From: Bolinopsis microptera
Lineage: Eukaryota; Ctenophora; Tentaculata; Lobata; Bolinopsidae
Direction of reading: 5' to 3'
Assembly (NCBI RefSeq): GCF_026151205.1
Contig: NC_087081.1
Span: 9,233,246 to 9,297,245 of the forward strand
Length of the DNA: 64,000 nt
In this document: in pieces, positions 50,525 through 62,261 of the stretch
How the letters are laid out: each line of letters starts with the position of its first letter
How positions within the stretch are numbered: the stretch's first letter is position 1
The notes under the pieces: model-generated
What the model saw: only the letters and a program-made list of their open reading frames with translations
Told to the model about the DNA's origin: nothing
The model's database searches: none
Program-made: the position numbers and the translations under genes

Positions 50525-50691
50525 TACTTTAAAAAAAGAGAGGCTGGGCCAAGATAGCCCACGAGAGGATAGCATTGAGATGCTCTGCCTACCTCTGGGG
50601 TGTGGCAACCCTGGGGAAGGTTGCCGGTGAAATCAGAGTGAATGGTGGAGGATGGTGTAAGAAGTGATATGAGTCAGAATGATATGCTTAA

Positions 50692-52568
50692 GGGGAGATA
50701 CACCAAAAACGTTTTTGCTCCGAACATCGATTTTATTTTATATTATGGTCAAATAGACAACAACAAAAAAGATTGCACACCTTCAAAATTTTCTAAAAAT
50801 AGTCCCTCATCGAGAAAAAAATATTTTTCTTTTTCAAATATTTTTAAAATTTGGAGAAGTCTGTCACTGTAATACCGATAGTTCGGCTATTTAAAAAGTT
50901 GTTTGACTGATTTTTTTACTAAACATTACTTACAATCAGTACAAGAAGCCCTTCAAAGGATTTTATAATTAAAATATAGATGACGAAGTTACAGACCAAA
51001 CAAGGTCGAGAGAAGCAAATTGAAATTTTTGTAAAAATCAGAGTTGTATATTTTACCATTCACCCAGGGCATAAGATATCGCTTCAAAAATTCTTGTGAG
51101 TGTAGCTGATGTGTTCCAATTTTTGGAACAGGATTTCTCTCAATTTTGAGTTTTAGGGTATGAAATGTGGCCTCAAACGACTTAGTAAAATTCATCGTAA
51201 AAAAGGGCCAAACATGGCAAATAACTCAAAAAGTATCAATTTTTTGAAATAATTTTTACAGAATCGTGATCAGCTTGAGAAGAATCTTTTAGTACCAAAT
51301 AGGTGATTTTAGAAGACAAATTGTCTTAAATAATTTTCCAGCTCGAACACAAGGGTCCCCCCTTGTATAAATTTTGTACAAATTTTACACATTTTTTTAC
51401 AAATTTTGTGTCTTTAACTATTATAAATTTGGTATTTAAAGATTCGTCTTCTCAAGCTGATTACGATTCTGTCAAAATTATTTCAAAAAAACTGATACTT
51501 TTTGAGTTGTAGGCATTTTAAGGCTTAAATCTGCCATTTTTGGCCCTTTTTTACGATGAATTTTACTAAGTCGTTTGAGGCCACATTTCATACCTTAAAA
51601 CTCAAAATTGAGAGAAATCCTGTTCCAAAAATTGGAACACATCATCTACACTCACAAAAATTTTTGAAGCGATCTCTTATGACCTGGGTGAATGGTAAAA
51701 TATACAACTCTGATTTTTACAAAAATTTCAATTTGCTCCTCTCGACCTTGTTTGGTCTGTAACTTCGTCATCTATATTTTAATCATAAAATCCTTTAAAG
51801 GGCTTCTTAATGTACGGATTGTAAGTAATGTTCAGTCAAAAATCAGTCAAAAAACTTTTAAAATGGCCGAACTATCGGTATTAGGGGTCGTTCACATATG
51901 ACGTAATCAGCCGAGGGGGGAGGGGGGGGTTTACAAATGCTTACGGTTGATTACGGGGAGGGGGGGGGGGGGGTTCGGTCGTTGATTACGTAATCAAAAT
52001 TTTCTTTTCTACCCTCTAGAATAATAACAATTTGACGATATTTTAATTCAAATTCCACTCAATTTCACTCTGATAATGATAAAATTTAGAAATTGATCGA
52101 ATATCCGGCTATAATAGTAAGTAGTTTAGAAGGTGCTTGGCCGGATATCATAACAATGATTTCGGCTCATCATGATAGCATGATCAGGGTATCATGAAAT
52201 GTAGAGAAAAGTGTTTTCTAGGAAAAAAGTCAAGGGGGGGGGGGGGGGGGGGGTTCAGGCCATGATTACGTAATATTGCTGTCAGGAGGGGGGGGGGGTT
52301 GGGTCTTGATTACGGTTGATTACGGAAGGGGGGGGGGGGGGGTAAAAATTGCTAAAATATTGATTACGTAATATGTGAACGACCCCTTACAGTGACAGAC
52401 TTCTCCAAATTTTAAAAATTTTCGAAAAAGAAAAATATATTTTTTTCTCGATGAGGGACTATTTTTAGAAATTTTTGAAGGTGTGCAATCTTATTCTTTT
52501 TGTCTATTTAACCATAATATAAAATAAAATCGATGTTCGGAGCAAAAACGTTTTTGGTGTAACTCCCC
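50692..52568. mobile_element. Foldback element F2 with TTAA target duplication
   Basis: Ends GGGGAGATACACCAAAAACG / complement-like, flanked by TTAA (50688-50691, 52569-52572). The arms are long inverted repeats: the same 68-codon frame appears in 50989-51195 (minus) and 51556-51762 (plus) with few changes. The ~130-bp centre is near 51300-51430. The right arm is interrupted by an M1 MITE at 51884-52386. TTAA targets are typical of piggyBac and Kolobok; this copy has no transposase. Confidence 0.82.
51884..52386. mobile_element. Harbinger-like MITE, family M1 copy 4 (expanded), inside foldback F2
   Basis: GGGGTCGTTCACATATGACG at the left and its counterpart at the right, flanked by TTA (51881-51883, 52387-52389). 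Removing it restores the foldback arm (CGGTA TTA CAGTGACAGAC). At ~503 bp it is larger than copy 1, with several G runs and an unrelated AT-rich middle of ~200 bp. Confidence 0.82.
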
Positions 52569-53830
52569 TTAAATGCCAGCTGGGTTTGGAAAAGTAAAAC
52601 GAGACGAGACAGCATATGAGATAATACTTTAAGTCACCCCGGTCTGATCCAGCTCTTCCGGCACAATTAAGCGTTTGGTGCGGTTTGCGAAATTGACAAT
52701 TGTGGTGATGTGTTGGTTGTCGAATATGTCATTGACAGAGAGATAGTAGTCCTGGCAATATTGACCTCTAATTTGGGCAATAGCCGGACTCTGTTCAAGG
52801 AAGTGTGAGACAGTTTCCTCTCCGTCGCTGCACATAGGACAAGCACTGGTGTTTGATTTGCAAATGGTGTGAAGGTGTTTGTTTAAGCCGCAGTGACCCG
52901 TGATGAGGTGAACTGCAGTTCTGTAATCTTGTCTGTTGTTGCTGAGTGTAGTGTTGAGGTTTTGATGTTTTTGGCGTGCTTGTGGCCGAGTGTCAGTTTG
53001 GTGTGCCTGGGAACGTCATTTAACCAAGTTTCCTGATTCAGTCTGTTGACTTTGTTGTCGATTTGACGCTTGATGTAGGATTGTGGAATTGGACACTTCA
53101 AAGTGGATTCACTGATTGTACCAAGCTTGGCCAGCTCATCTGCTTTTTCGTTCCCCCACAATCCGATGTGTGCTGCAATCCATCGTATCTCTAGCGTGTT
53201 GTTGGATCCGAGTGCATTAAGAGAGTCGTAACAGTCTCTTGTAGTTCTACTCCGCGTTGAAAGCGCAGTGATAGCTTGTATAGACGAGAGACTGTCAGTC
53301 CATATGATGATATGTGTGTTGGTATAGGTAGAGAGATATTTGCAAGCTTCAATGATGGCGGTGAGCTCTGTTTGGTAAACAGTGCAATAATCAGGGAGCT
53401 TGAATGATCTTTCTTCAAGGTTGGTGTAATTGTTGTCAGTTGTGATGATATAGCCAGCCCCGCATCCTGAGTCTGTGAGTGACCCGTCAGTGTAGCAGGT
53501 GACCGTTTCACTGGTGATGTTGTCAATGGTGTTTTGAAGTGAATTTCTATATTCAGTGTTATCGGCTCCAGGAGTTGTGACTGTGAAGTGCCGTCCCAGC
53601 ATCATGGTTGGTGTTGTTAGGTCTCTCGTTGCTCTGGGTGGGATAATGAGATCTGCCATGAATTGTTTGTTGATAGTGGTATGATTTTTGATAGTTCCTT
53701 TCCTGAAGGCGATAGTTTCAAGAGTGAGGCTGTCATAAGCTTGTAGCCTGGCTGCACCCTTTGCTGCTTCGCCTTGCAGGAAGTATAATACTTGGAAATA
53801 ACTCTCTTACACAGATTCATTATTCAGCTT

Positions 53831-55189
53831 GAGTTGAAAGAGGGGTACGGGGACGGGGGGCCTAGAGTTATGACAAAAATTTGGTGAGGTCAACAGATTA
53901 ACTAAATTATACTGGAGAGCTGGAGCACGATTTTGCAATACGAATTTTTTGTATCTGTAAAGAAAGTCCAATACATTCTAGTTTCAAAGGTTTGGACGGT
54001 GAAAAATTAATTACCAATAAAATAAATGAAATTATGGACGAATCTCATAAAATCTGGAGCTGTCTTCTAATTCAAATTAGTCTAACCTAATCTCTAACCA
54101 CTCAGGATTTTGTTTCAGCTCCCAGTATTAACAAATAACTGCGATTGAACCGAATTTTCGTTAAATCGATATCTCGAGAAACATTTGACAAATTATGGAG
54201 CAATGATCTTCATTTTAACACGGTCATGATCATGACCGTCATAATTATGACCGTGTTAAAATCAAGATCTTTGCTCCATAATTTGTCAAATATTTCCTTC
54301 TTAAACATTTGCTGTGAGTTGTGATAAATTTGATGACGTAAACAGATTATATTATATCGGTGTACGAGGTTGCAATACGAATTTGATATGTGATTTAATT
54401 TGTATCAAAAATACAAATATTCGCTTCACAATTTGTCAAAAGATTTCCTTTTCGAATATTGACTGTGAGTTGTGACAAATTTCATGACGTCAATCGATTA
54501 TATTGGTGTTAATTCACAGTAAATCTATTGTTTTACTGATGCACGAATATATTATATCTGTACTGCAAATTCACTAGATTCCAGTATTAGAAAGTATTAT
54601 TTATTTTGACAATGGAACAAATAAAAGGAGTATTTCAAAATTGAAACTGTACATTAAATAGAATAGAATTTGTGGGATACATTCTGTAAAACATTGTCTG
54701 CCTCTATTTGAATTACAAAATTACAAATAGTTGCACATGCAATTGGACTATCTACATAAAATTTAAGCAAATATCAATTATCAATAATTTACTTCTCAAT
54801 TGTCTTAGGACTCAAATTTGGCCCGATCTTGCTTAATTGTAAAGCGTTTGTTGATCGAATGCAATACATTGTTCAATGATTTCATATAAAAGTCTATCAA
54901 ATAAGCTTCCTAATATAAAATGTCTCAAATTTGCTTTACGCAGATATCCGTTCAACCTTTTTATATCTTCTAGTTCTTATCACCATCTCTTCTTTTTCAA
55001 ATTCTGCACTTAGATCGTCAACTTTTCTCCTCCATCTCCACTTCTTCTTCAAAGATTTCCGCATCATTAACTTTAAATCCTCATCATATAACACGCGGAA
55101 TTTGCAGCAGAGTATATTGGTATCGCTCAAGCATATACTTGAAATAACCGGTTTTCAGACATGTCCACGTCTGCCCCTGTAAATAGGCC
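53831..55189. other. AT-rich intergenic segment with a hairpin
   Basis: A ~110-bp inverted repeat at 54186-54296 (ACATTTGACAAATTATGGAG..., with TTTTAACACGGTCATGATCA at the tip) lies inside a larger region whose ends share TTGCAATACGAATTTG. Probably a decayed MITE. No gene. Confidence 0.5.
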
Positions 55190-57127
55190 TCACTCGACCA
55201 TGCAGTCCACATCATTCACAAGAATGGTAGTGCTGTTGCTACTGGTCTTCTGACAAAATGTGTCCTGTTGCTCAGTTCTTGACTCTGAAAGATTCAATGT
55301 GTTAGATTTATCGAAATTCATGTCCAGTCTGAACAGGTTTAAGTTTATAGATCGAGGCGACTTTGATATTAATAGGTATCGTTTAAGGAGCCGGGAAGAC
55401 CGTTTAACTTTAATCCACAGAATTTGTAAAACATTCGGCAGAAGTCGAATCACTGAATACGTAGTAAATCACGGGATTCAAGTAAAAAGATAACTTACTG
55501 TAGCAGGAGATAGTTGCATTGGTCAGAAGCTTGACAAGAGGGGTAGAAACTGGCATCAGTACCATCGACAGAAACAGAATCAGCTGAAAACAATGGATTA
55601 TTAGAGAATTATATTTGAAGATTTGGTGGGTTTTGTTATAGGTTTTAATCTATTTTTAATGATATGGCTTTTTCAATTTCTTCATAACTACTAAAATTAC
55701 AAAGAAGCTTATTAGTGTTCCTATGTTTGAACGTACCATTTGGTTTGGCATATCTTCTGGATCCCAGCTGGTGAGGATGGTGCTGACTCCGAAATAGTTA
55801 GCAGTCAGAGCCATTCCAATCCCCATCATGGGGGCGTAGCAAAAGAGGAGCGCTCCTGCATTTACCAAGCTCGTGGAATCTGAGGAATGCGTTTTGTAAT
55901 AAACCTGATCTATGTTTTGTAACCCTTTAACCTTAATTCTTAACGTTTTTTCGTTGGAATCAGCTGATTATAAAACTCGGAATGTTTATTGACTTCACCG
56001 CTAAAAGGTCTGACCTCGGCGGTTAAATCCAGGTCCTCATTACGTCAACAGTAAACGTGACACTGTGCTACCATAACTAGATAATTGACTAATGACGGAC
56101 CAAACATTCCTTAACGAAATATTTCAAATTACCTTGTGACTTGGCACAGAAACAGGTTATCATCCCAACTGCCACCATCACAAACATCAGGGCAAATGGC
56201 AGCACGCTCAGGATGATGTTGTAGCCCAAAGTGGACTTGAAAATTTGATCGTTGGTCATGGTCTCGTAGTCCAGGTAGAAGATTTGGTCAGCGTAATAAG
56301 TACAGAATCCTTCTTGTCCCATTAGGTAAGTGGTTCCACGGAGGTATGGGAGTACGGCGAAACCGATACTGATCAGATAACTGAGGGTGGGGATAGGTTA
56401 GTGATAAGATACTGCATAATGACAAGATAAAATATGATAATGATGCAATCCAAAAGAACTATAATCGTTTACAAGGAAAATTGGTTTGCTGTTAAATAAA
56501 TAAGTTGTAGTTGATATTTAGTCCCTGCATGCCATGAAATAGATACCAAGTTTTAAAGCAAGAATTCAGAGTTAAATAAACTTGAAACTTACCCAATAAT
56601 GACGGTTCCAGCTCCAGTCCATCTTAGGGCAGCGCTCTCTTCGGATTTCTTCAAGCCCATGATCACGTGACCGAGAACTAGGAAGAAGGAGACACGGTGA
56701 GACATGTCCGTTAGAGGTCCGATTATGGTGCAGAGAACTCCCGTGTCAGGGTAAGAGAGGTTCCAGATTCCGGATACTATCCCGATAGTCAGGCTGAAGG
56801 GGTGGGGGTGTTAGTTTTACTGTTTTCTTGTCCTTAATAACGCCATATTTTTGAGGAATTTTTTAGATCTAAAGTTCAATCTAAGTTTTGTTCGATAAGA
56901 ATATCAAAAAATAATTAATGTTAGATGAAAAAATCATGAAAAGACAGGAAATTAAAAACTCACCATCTTAAGAAGTCCCAAAAGAGAATTTGGCAAGCGA
57001 TAGAGGCCAGCATAACTTTAACACCCAGCTTCTTCTTGCTTCTCATCAGTGTTGCAAGTCCGTAGAAGCTGGCAGTCAAGCTCAAAGCCGTGGTGGCGAG
57101 GATAAGCGGAGTAAAAGATTGATCCAT
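55190..57127 (-). CDS. Rhodopsin-class 7TM receptor, 6 exons, complete
   Basis: Exons 57127-56964, 56793-56593, 56380-56133, 55879-55737, 55583-55499 and 55284-55190; phases agree at every junction; 936 nt, 311 aa. TM1 begins within seven residues of the start. TM2 spans the exon 1/2 junction, TM3 starts after Cys76 (GVLCTIIGPL), TM4 has WTGAGTVIIGYLI, extracellular loop 2 carries Cys148 (EGFCTYYADQ), TM5 has LSVLPFALMF, TM6 has FCYAPMMG (the CWxP position, residues 218-221) and TM7 LMPVSTPLV in place of NPxxY. No DRY motif is obvious; MSHR lies early in TM3. The short Ser/Asn-rich tail ends DVDCMVE. The Cys pair and TM6 motif support a divergent class A GPCR; ligand unknown. It does not look like a recent duplicate of the receptor at 7-12 kb. 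Confidence 0.77.
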
Positions 57128-59159
57128 TGTCGTGTAGATTGTTATAGCTAAATGGGTTGTTGTCGTTAATTAAACCGGTCGATTAAATTAAGTGTTTGCT
57201 TTTTATCAATCAACTGTAACAACAACAAAAATGGGCACAACACATTGGTAAATGATCAAGCCGCACACTTATTAATTTGAAGTATATGATCGGTAAAAGA
57301 TACGCATGTGAATACAAAAATTTCAAAATATAAAACATAGCGCATAACGGCTGGTAAAAGAAGTGTGAGCCAATATTTTGGGGACATCTAACAAATCTAG
57401 CGTCAAAATCAAAATGTGAGACCATTAACTTGGCAGGCGGTTTTTAACCCCCCGAGGATCCATAAGCATTCCTCAAATTTCGAGGAATGTCGCTCACGCC
57501 CTAATCTCCCCAGGCTAATTGCTCGGAATGCGACTCTTTGTGGGTGACCAAGGCGTAATTTAATTCGAGGGCATTGAGCAAATATTCTGCGTCTAACGGG
57601 CCGAGATGGAACCGCCAAAACTCTGAATTTCGGGGGCCCCGTTCCCGAATAAACGGGGCACATATGCCAGTTATGCTGATTCATAAGTTACGCTGATCAA
57701 CTGTCTTGTTGTTACATGGGATAATGGCATTACGTAAACGGTGTAACGAGCCAATGGTAGGGTTGTATCGCAGGCCGGTAGTAGAGATTATGAATTGAAC
57801 AAAGTAAACGTTATATTGGCTGACGTCAGTAAGCGTTGCTTTGAAGCCTAAATTTTATCCTTATAATTCCAGGGAATTACAGGATAAACTTGCAACACTT
57901 ATTTCAAGAATTGGATAAGTATTACATAGTTCAAACTTTCAAAGTAATCGTGTATAATTCTAGAAGCCCAAAACCTTGCAAACAAGTTACCTGCACAAAG
58001 CACATATTTCATCAAAATAGTCTAAATAATTTCATTTTTACATTGCAATTGCCTCTGATGACTAATTTCAATTACTTAATTGCTCCGGGCAACTGGGCAC
58101 ACTACTATTTTTTTCCTAAAATTACCGCTTTAACATTCCAACGTTTCATCATTTATTTTTAACCAGGCAAAGTATGTGAGTGCAAAATCACGTACGGATA
58201 TAGACGCGATAGTAATGAATTTTAGATACGAATATGACGAAACTTTTAGTAGGGTTATCCTAGACAAATACAAGAGCCTTGATACAACTGACTTGCACTC
58301 AAATCGATGAATAAATGATAAATATCTGATATGGCAGCTGTTTAGCCACACACAAAACATATCCTAGTACTTTGTTATTTTAACGATCTTAGTGCAATCA
58401 CACCACGCACAGTTATATGTTTTTATCCTGATAATTCAAGGTTCACCGTACAAATTAATGCATTTAATATGACGGCTAATAGTCCAATTAACTGAACATC
58501 GTAATGCAGGAAGTTGTAATTTGTTGGCGTGTTTGTTGTTGTTGTTAAACCCCGGGGGACCACAGCTGTTATAAAGTTAACAACGAACATGCCAACCAAA
58601 ACAAGGTGTCTCAATGAGATTAAATAATGTATCAAATCTTACATATTTCAGAGATAAATTATAATTGAGTGTAATCACACAGACAAGCATTTCAATAGAG
58701 CGATGTGGATCTTTGAATGGCTCATTTAAGTTAGGTTTATAGGTGATGTCTTAGTTATACAAGTATTACAAATATAGTAATAGTATAGAGGTCTCGTTTT
58801 ACAGAATCACCCGCTGTGTCATCAGTTCTTGCTGGTATTATTATACTACCATGTCATTCTTCACCATCATTATTTCAAAACAATTGGATGTTGTAATGCA
58901 ACATATGCAAATGAAGCTTGTACTGCACTGATATCTATCCCTTCTATTGGCTGCTAAACAAATGCTTGCTCGTGATTGGTCAAAGATACAGCAATGCTTG
59001 TGTAGGATTGGTGAGGAGGCGTGACAAGCAGAGCAAGCAAACTCCATTGTCCTGCACGGAGCTGCTTAACGAACTATTGATGCACTGGCTAGCTCATCGA
59101 ACATTTTCAATGACTGGTAATACTTTGAGATTTTCATTATTCGTGTAAGGCCGTACAGT
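57128..59159. other. Intergenic segment between divergent genes
   Basis: Lies between the start of the minus-strand receptor and the plus-strand gene at 59160. A relatively GC-rich patch (57425-57665) stands out, with CGAGGAATG and GGGCCGAGATGG; its origin is unclear. A CRE-like TGACGTCA occurs near 57821. No gene recognised. Confidence 0.4.
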
Positions 59160-62100
59160 ATGATTGGTTTGAAGAGCTTTGTTTTAGTTTTACTGGTTCT
59201 TGGAGCGGATTTTAAAATCCTAACTGGGACTGTTGATACATTTGAGGTAAATGAGGACCCAAAACTCTTACTTGTGCTTGTAATCCAGGGAGATCTAATC
59301 ATGTTTTGGAAATCTTATATGCTGACCATTCCACTGAGCTTATTTACATACTTTCAGAAAGCTTCCATTATTTGACTTTCATCTATATTGTATTTTTTTC
59401 TATAAGAGTACGAGTTATTTAACTGTAATTATAATCAGCGAATTATCTTCAGAATTTTCACTTTTTGGCCCGGTTCTGTTTTCGACCTCACAACGGAAAA
59501 GCTTCCTTTACGTTTACTTATAGACGGGTTTGTATGGGAATCGGGAAATTCTGTTTTTTTTCCCGATATTTAAATTATCCTCATGATAGTAAGCCCAATT
59601 GTTTCTTCAAAATAAAAGATTGACGCTTAGTAATATAAATGTTTTCGAGCAAACAACGAGTTATTTCTCCCCTCTCTCAGGAGAATGTGGATAATATTTT
59701 ACCTACCTACAATTCACTGCTAATGTACTACGACGGAATTAAACAATGGGATGCTGCCTACAAAACTCCAATGGTAAGTAGCTACCTATAGTTATCTAGT
59801 AGTTACTAGTAGTTATTAGTAGTTACTAGTAGTTACTAGTAGTTACCATTTGTTACCAATAGTTACCATCAGTTACCATTTGTTAGGAGACCTCACGATA
59901 ACAGAGCTCCTTACTGGCGGAATTGCTTTTTTGTTAAAACTTTTACGTAATCCTGCAGCACAGATTGGTAGGAATGTTAAGAATCATGACTAATCTTTAA
60001 ATATCATCTCGATTACATAGCATGACTTTATGGCTAGGTATTAGGTAATCAAAAGCGAAATTCATAACACTAATTTCCCGTTCAATGATTTTATTCACAA
60101 GGTGATGAAAATTACATTTGTCTGCAAAGTAAATAGTTGATTTTAGGAGTTTTCGAAAAAAATATGTTGGGCAGAACACGGCAAACTTCTGGGCTTTTAT
60201 CGTACGTGAAATCAGCTTCCAGTTTTATTTGAATTGTATGTGCCAAGAAAGAAAGTATGTTAATATCTTTCTTTCTTGGAAATATGCTCACTTTGATCTG
60301 TTTTCTGTTCAAAGTGTTTCTGACTCGCAATAATGAGTAATGACCATATTAGGTTAACTCGAGATGCTACAAATATTGGCCCGAAACTATCTAAAGTATT
60401 TAATTAAGTAATTATCTAAAGTATTTAATTAAGTAATTATCTAAAGTATTTAATTAAGTAATTATCTAAAGTATTTAATTAAGTAATTGTCTAAAGTATT
60501 TAATTAAGTAATTATCATTTACAGGCGTGTCACGAAAAAGTGGATTTGCTGGAGGATCAGAACGACAGTGATCAGATAGCAGAGCTCAGGGAGACGGATG
60601 AAAGGTACTGTAGTCAAGAGGACAACACCGCCCCTCTTATCAATTGTACAAGTAAGTTATTAACTAATTACAAACTTGATTAAGTTTTACAATTTTATTG
60701 AATTGCAAATTTGGTTCTGAAACTTTGAGGAATAAAATTGGTTGGCGACTCGAAAACCTGGAATGCCTCTAGATAAAAATAAAGAAATCGTTCGATATTA
60801 AAACTAAGCAAGGCTTCAGCAAACTCATTGCATGAAGACAATTGTAAATTTGAGGATGCTACCAAAGGTTCTGCACTCAAGCCCTTAAATACTCCATTCC
60901 CTTGACCAAGCCCACTATTGACCGTGCCTTAAATTTAAAATTCTCTGCAGAAGCCTGAGTTCTGCAGATCGCTAATAATCTGTTGGCTGTTCATCAGCTG
61001 CTCTGCTACCCACATGACCTGAATGTTAGATACCAATATCTCTAAATACTGATCACGTGACCTGTAATTCCTATCATATGACGGTGAAATAGTTAACAGA
61101 TACTCGAAATTGTGAGGCACACTCGGCACCTTATAATCATGTTTTAATGTACCCCAGATTGTGGGAGTCTAGTGACGTCAAAACTATTTGATGGGCTGCT
61201 CTCTGCAGAATTCACGGCCATTAAAACTGAAGCTGGCCTCTGGAGATGGGATGGGGTTGCACGCTCCAGTATATAGTCACGTGACTTTGGTATTTTACTG
61301 ACGTCATCAGAACGGCCCCCGAAAGTTATGCAATTTTGGGCGGGACTTGGAGAACCTATAACCTATTATTAATGTATCTAGTATCAGTGGGGGCTTCTTT
61401 AAAGTGAATTAGGGCACAGTTCATTTCAGTAGGGCTTCCCTGGGTGATAATGGACATTTTTGTTACAAAATTATGAGCACCTTTGGAAGGTGAAGGAGAG
61501 TCTCTTATGAGTTAAAATACATCATATTTTTTAACTGAGTAGATACTAGTCTACCTGATGATGGACCCGATGAGACGACATTTTAAAATATGGATTATTT
61601 GGTATGAGCTCTAGGTATTCCAATAATATCTTGTCCTTGTAAATAGTTCCTATAAATAAATTCCTCCTCTACTACCAGAACCTCAGACCCTCCAGTACTG
61701 CAGAAGTACTGATCACAATGCTAAAACATCACCCGATAGTCCATCATTAATCGGGTATCTGCCAACTCTAATCAGGAACAGGCGCCAAATTCAAGTTTCC
61801 CATAACTTATACTTCACGCCCTACCGCAGATCGAATAGAGGAACATAATTTCTTTCTTCCACGGAATTGAGAAAGTATTTTGTGGATCCCATAAAGGTTG
61901 GAAGCAGGAAATCAAGAAATATAGAAGACATGGAATTTGGGATAACGCAAAATAAAAAATTGGATAAAGGAGCATGAGGCCATATAATTGTTTGTTTCAT
62001 GCCGGAATAGGGTCGACACCTCAGTTATCCTGGTGATTTCTGCAACATTAATCTTTAATGTTAATAACCGGCGATTCTAACTAGATCCATCTCGGGCCGA

Positions 62101-62261
62101 AGGACCATGGTCCTCGCTCAGGCCGTTTTAAAGCCCTCCCCATAGAATTCTCATTTACGAGTTTATCCTATGTTAACCCTTGAGTGTACTTGCAGGTAAT
62201 TTTGAAAACAAGAAGGCTGTGTATGCAGTAGGGGACCCAAACATCGTGACATTTCACAACG
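59160..62261 (+). CDS. Start of a secreted or type I membrane protein gene (4 exons, incomplete)
   Basis: Exons 59160-59246, 59681-59773, 60525-60651 and 62196-62261, all with GT-AG junctions and consistent phase (~124 codons in total). Exon 1 encodes a typical signal peptide (MIGLKSFVLVLLVLGADF...) followed by TGTVDTFE. Then come ENVDNILPTYNSLLMYYDGI and a Cys-containing, acidic segment (ACHEKVDLLEDQ, DERYCSQEDN, INCTSNFE with an N-glycosylation sequon) and VYAVGDPNIVTFHN. The last exon ends at a GGTAGG donor with phase 1, so the gene must continue, probably beyond the window. Family not recognised. Confidence 0.6.
60391..60515. repeat. 25-bp minisatellite, 5 copies
   Basis: Unit CTAAAGTATTTAATTAAGTA + ATTAT, nearly perfect, ending immediately before the acceptor of exon 3 of the gene at 59160 (exon starts 60525). 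Confidence 0.93.

Larger units (their letters stand above)
50525..53830 (-). mobile_element. LINE C: RNase H-bearing 3' end of a non-LTR retrotransposon
   Basis: The minus-strand frame from 53659 to 52883 encodes a LINE-type RNase H: CYTDGSLTDSGCG, QTELTAIIEA, WTDSLSS, WGNEKADELAK, preceded by the link segment with LTLETIAFRKGT and followed, after a frameshift near 52880, by MCSDGEETVSHFLEQ (the CCHC-like end) to the stop at 52629. RT and endonuclease are missing (5' truncated at ~53830). The 3' UTR continues through 52569-52628 and 50525-50687, split by foldback F2. Confidence 0.82.

Noticed and set aside
50989-51762. Two near-identical 68-codon proteins
   Set aside because: Inverted arms of foldback F2, not genes.
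57409-57684. 91-codon minus-strand Arg-rich frame
   Set aside because: It lies in a GC-rich patch without splice signals or recognisable similarity; probably composition-driven.
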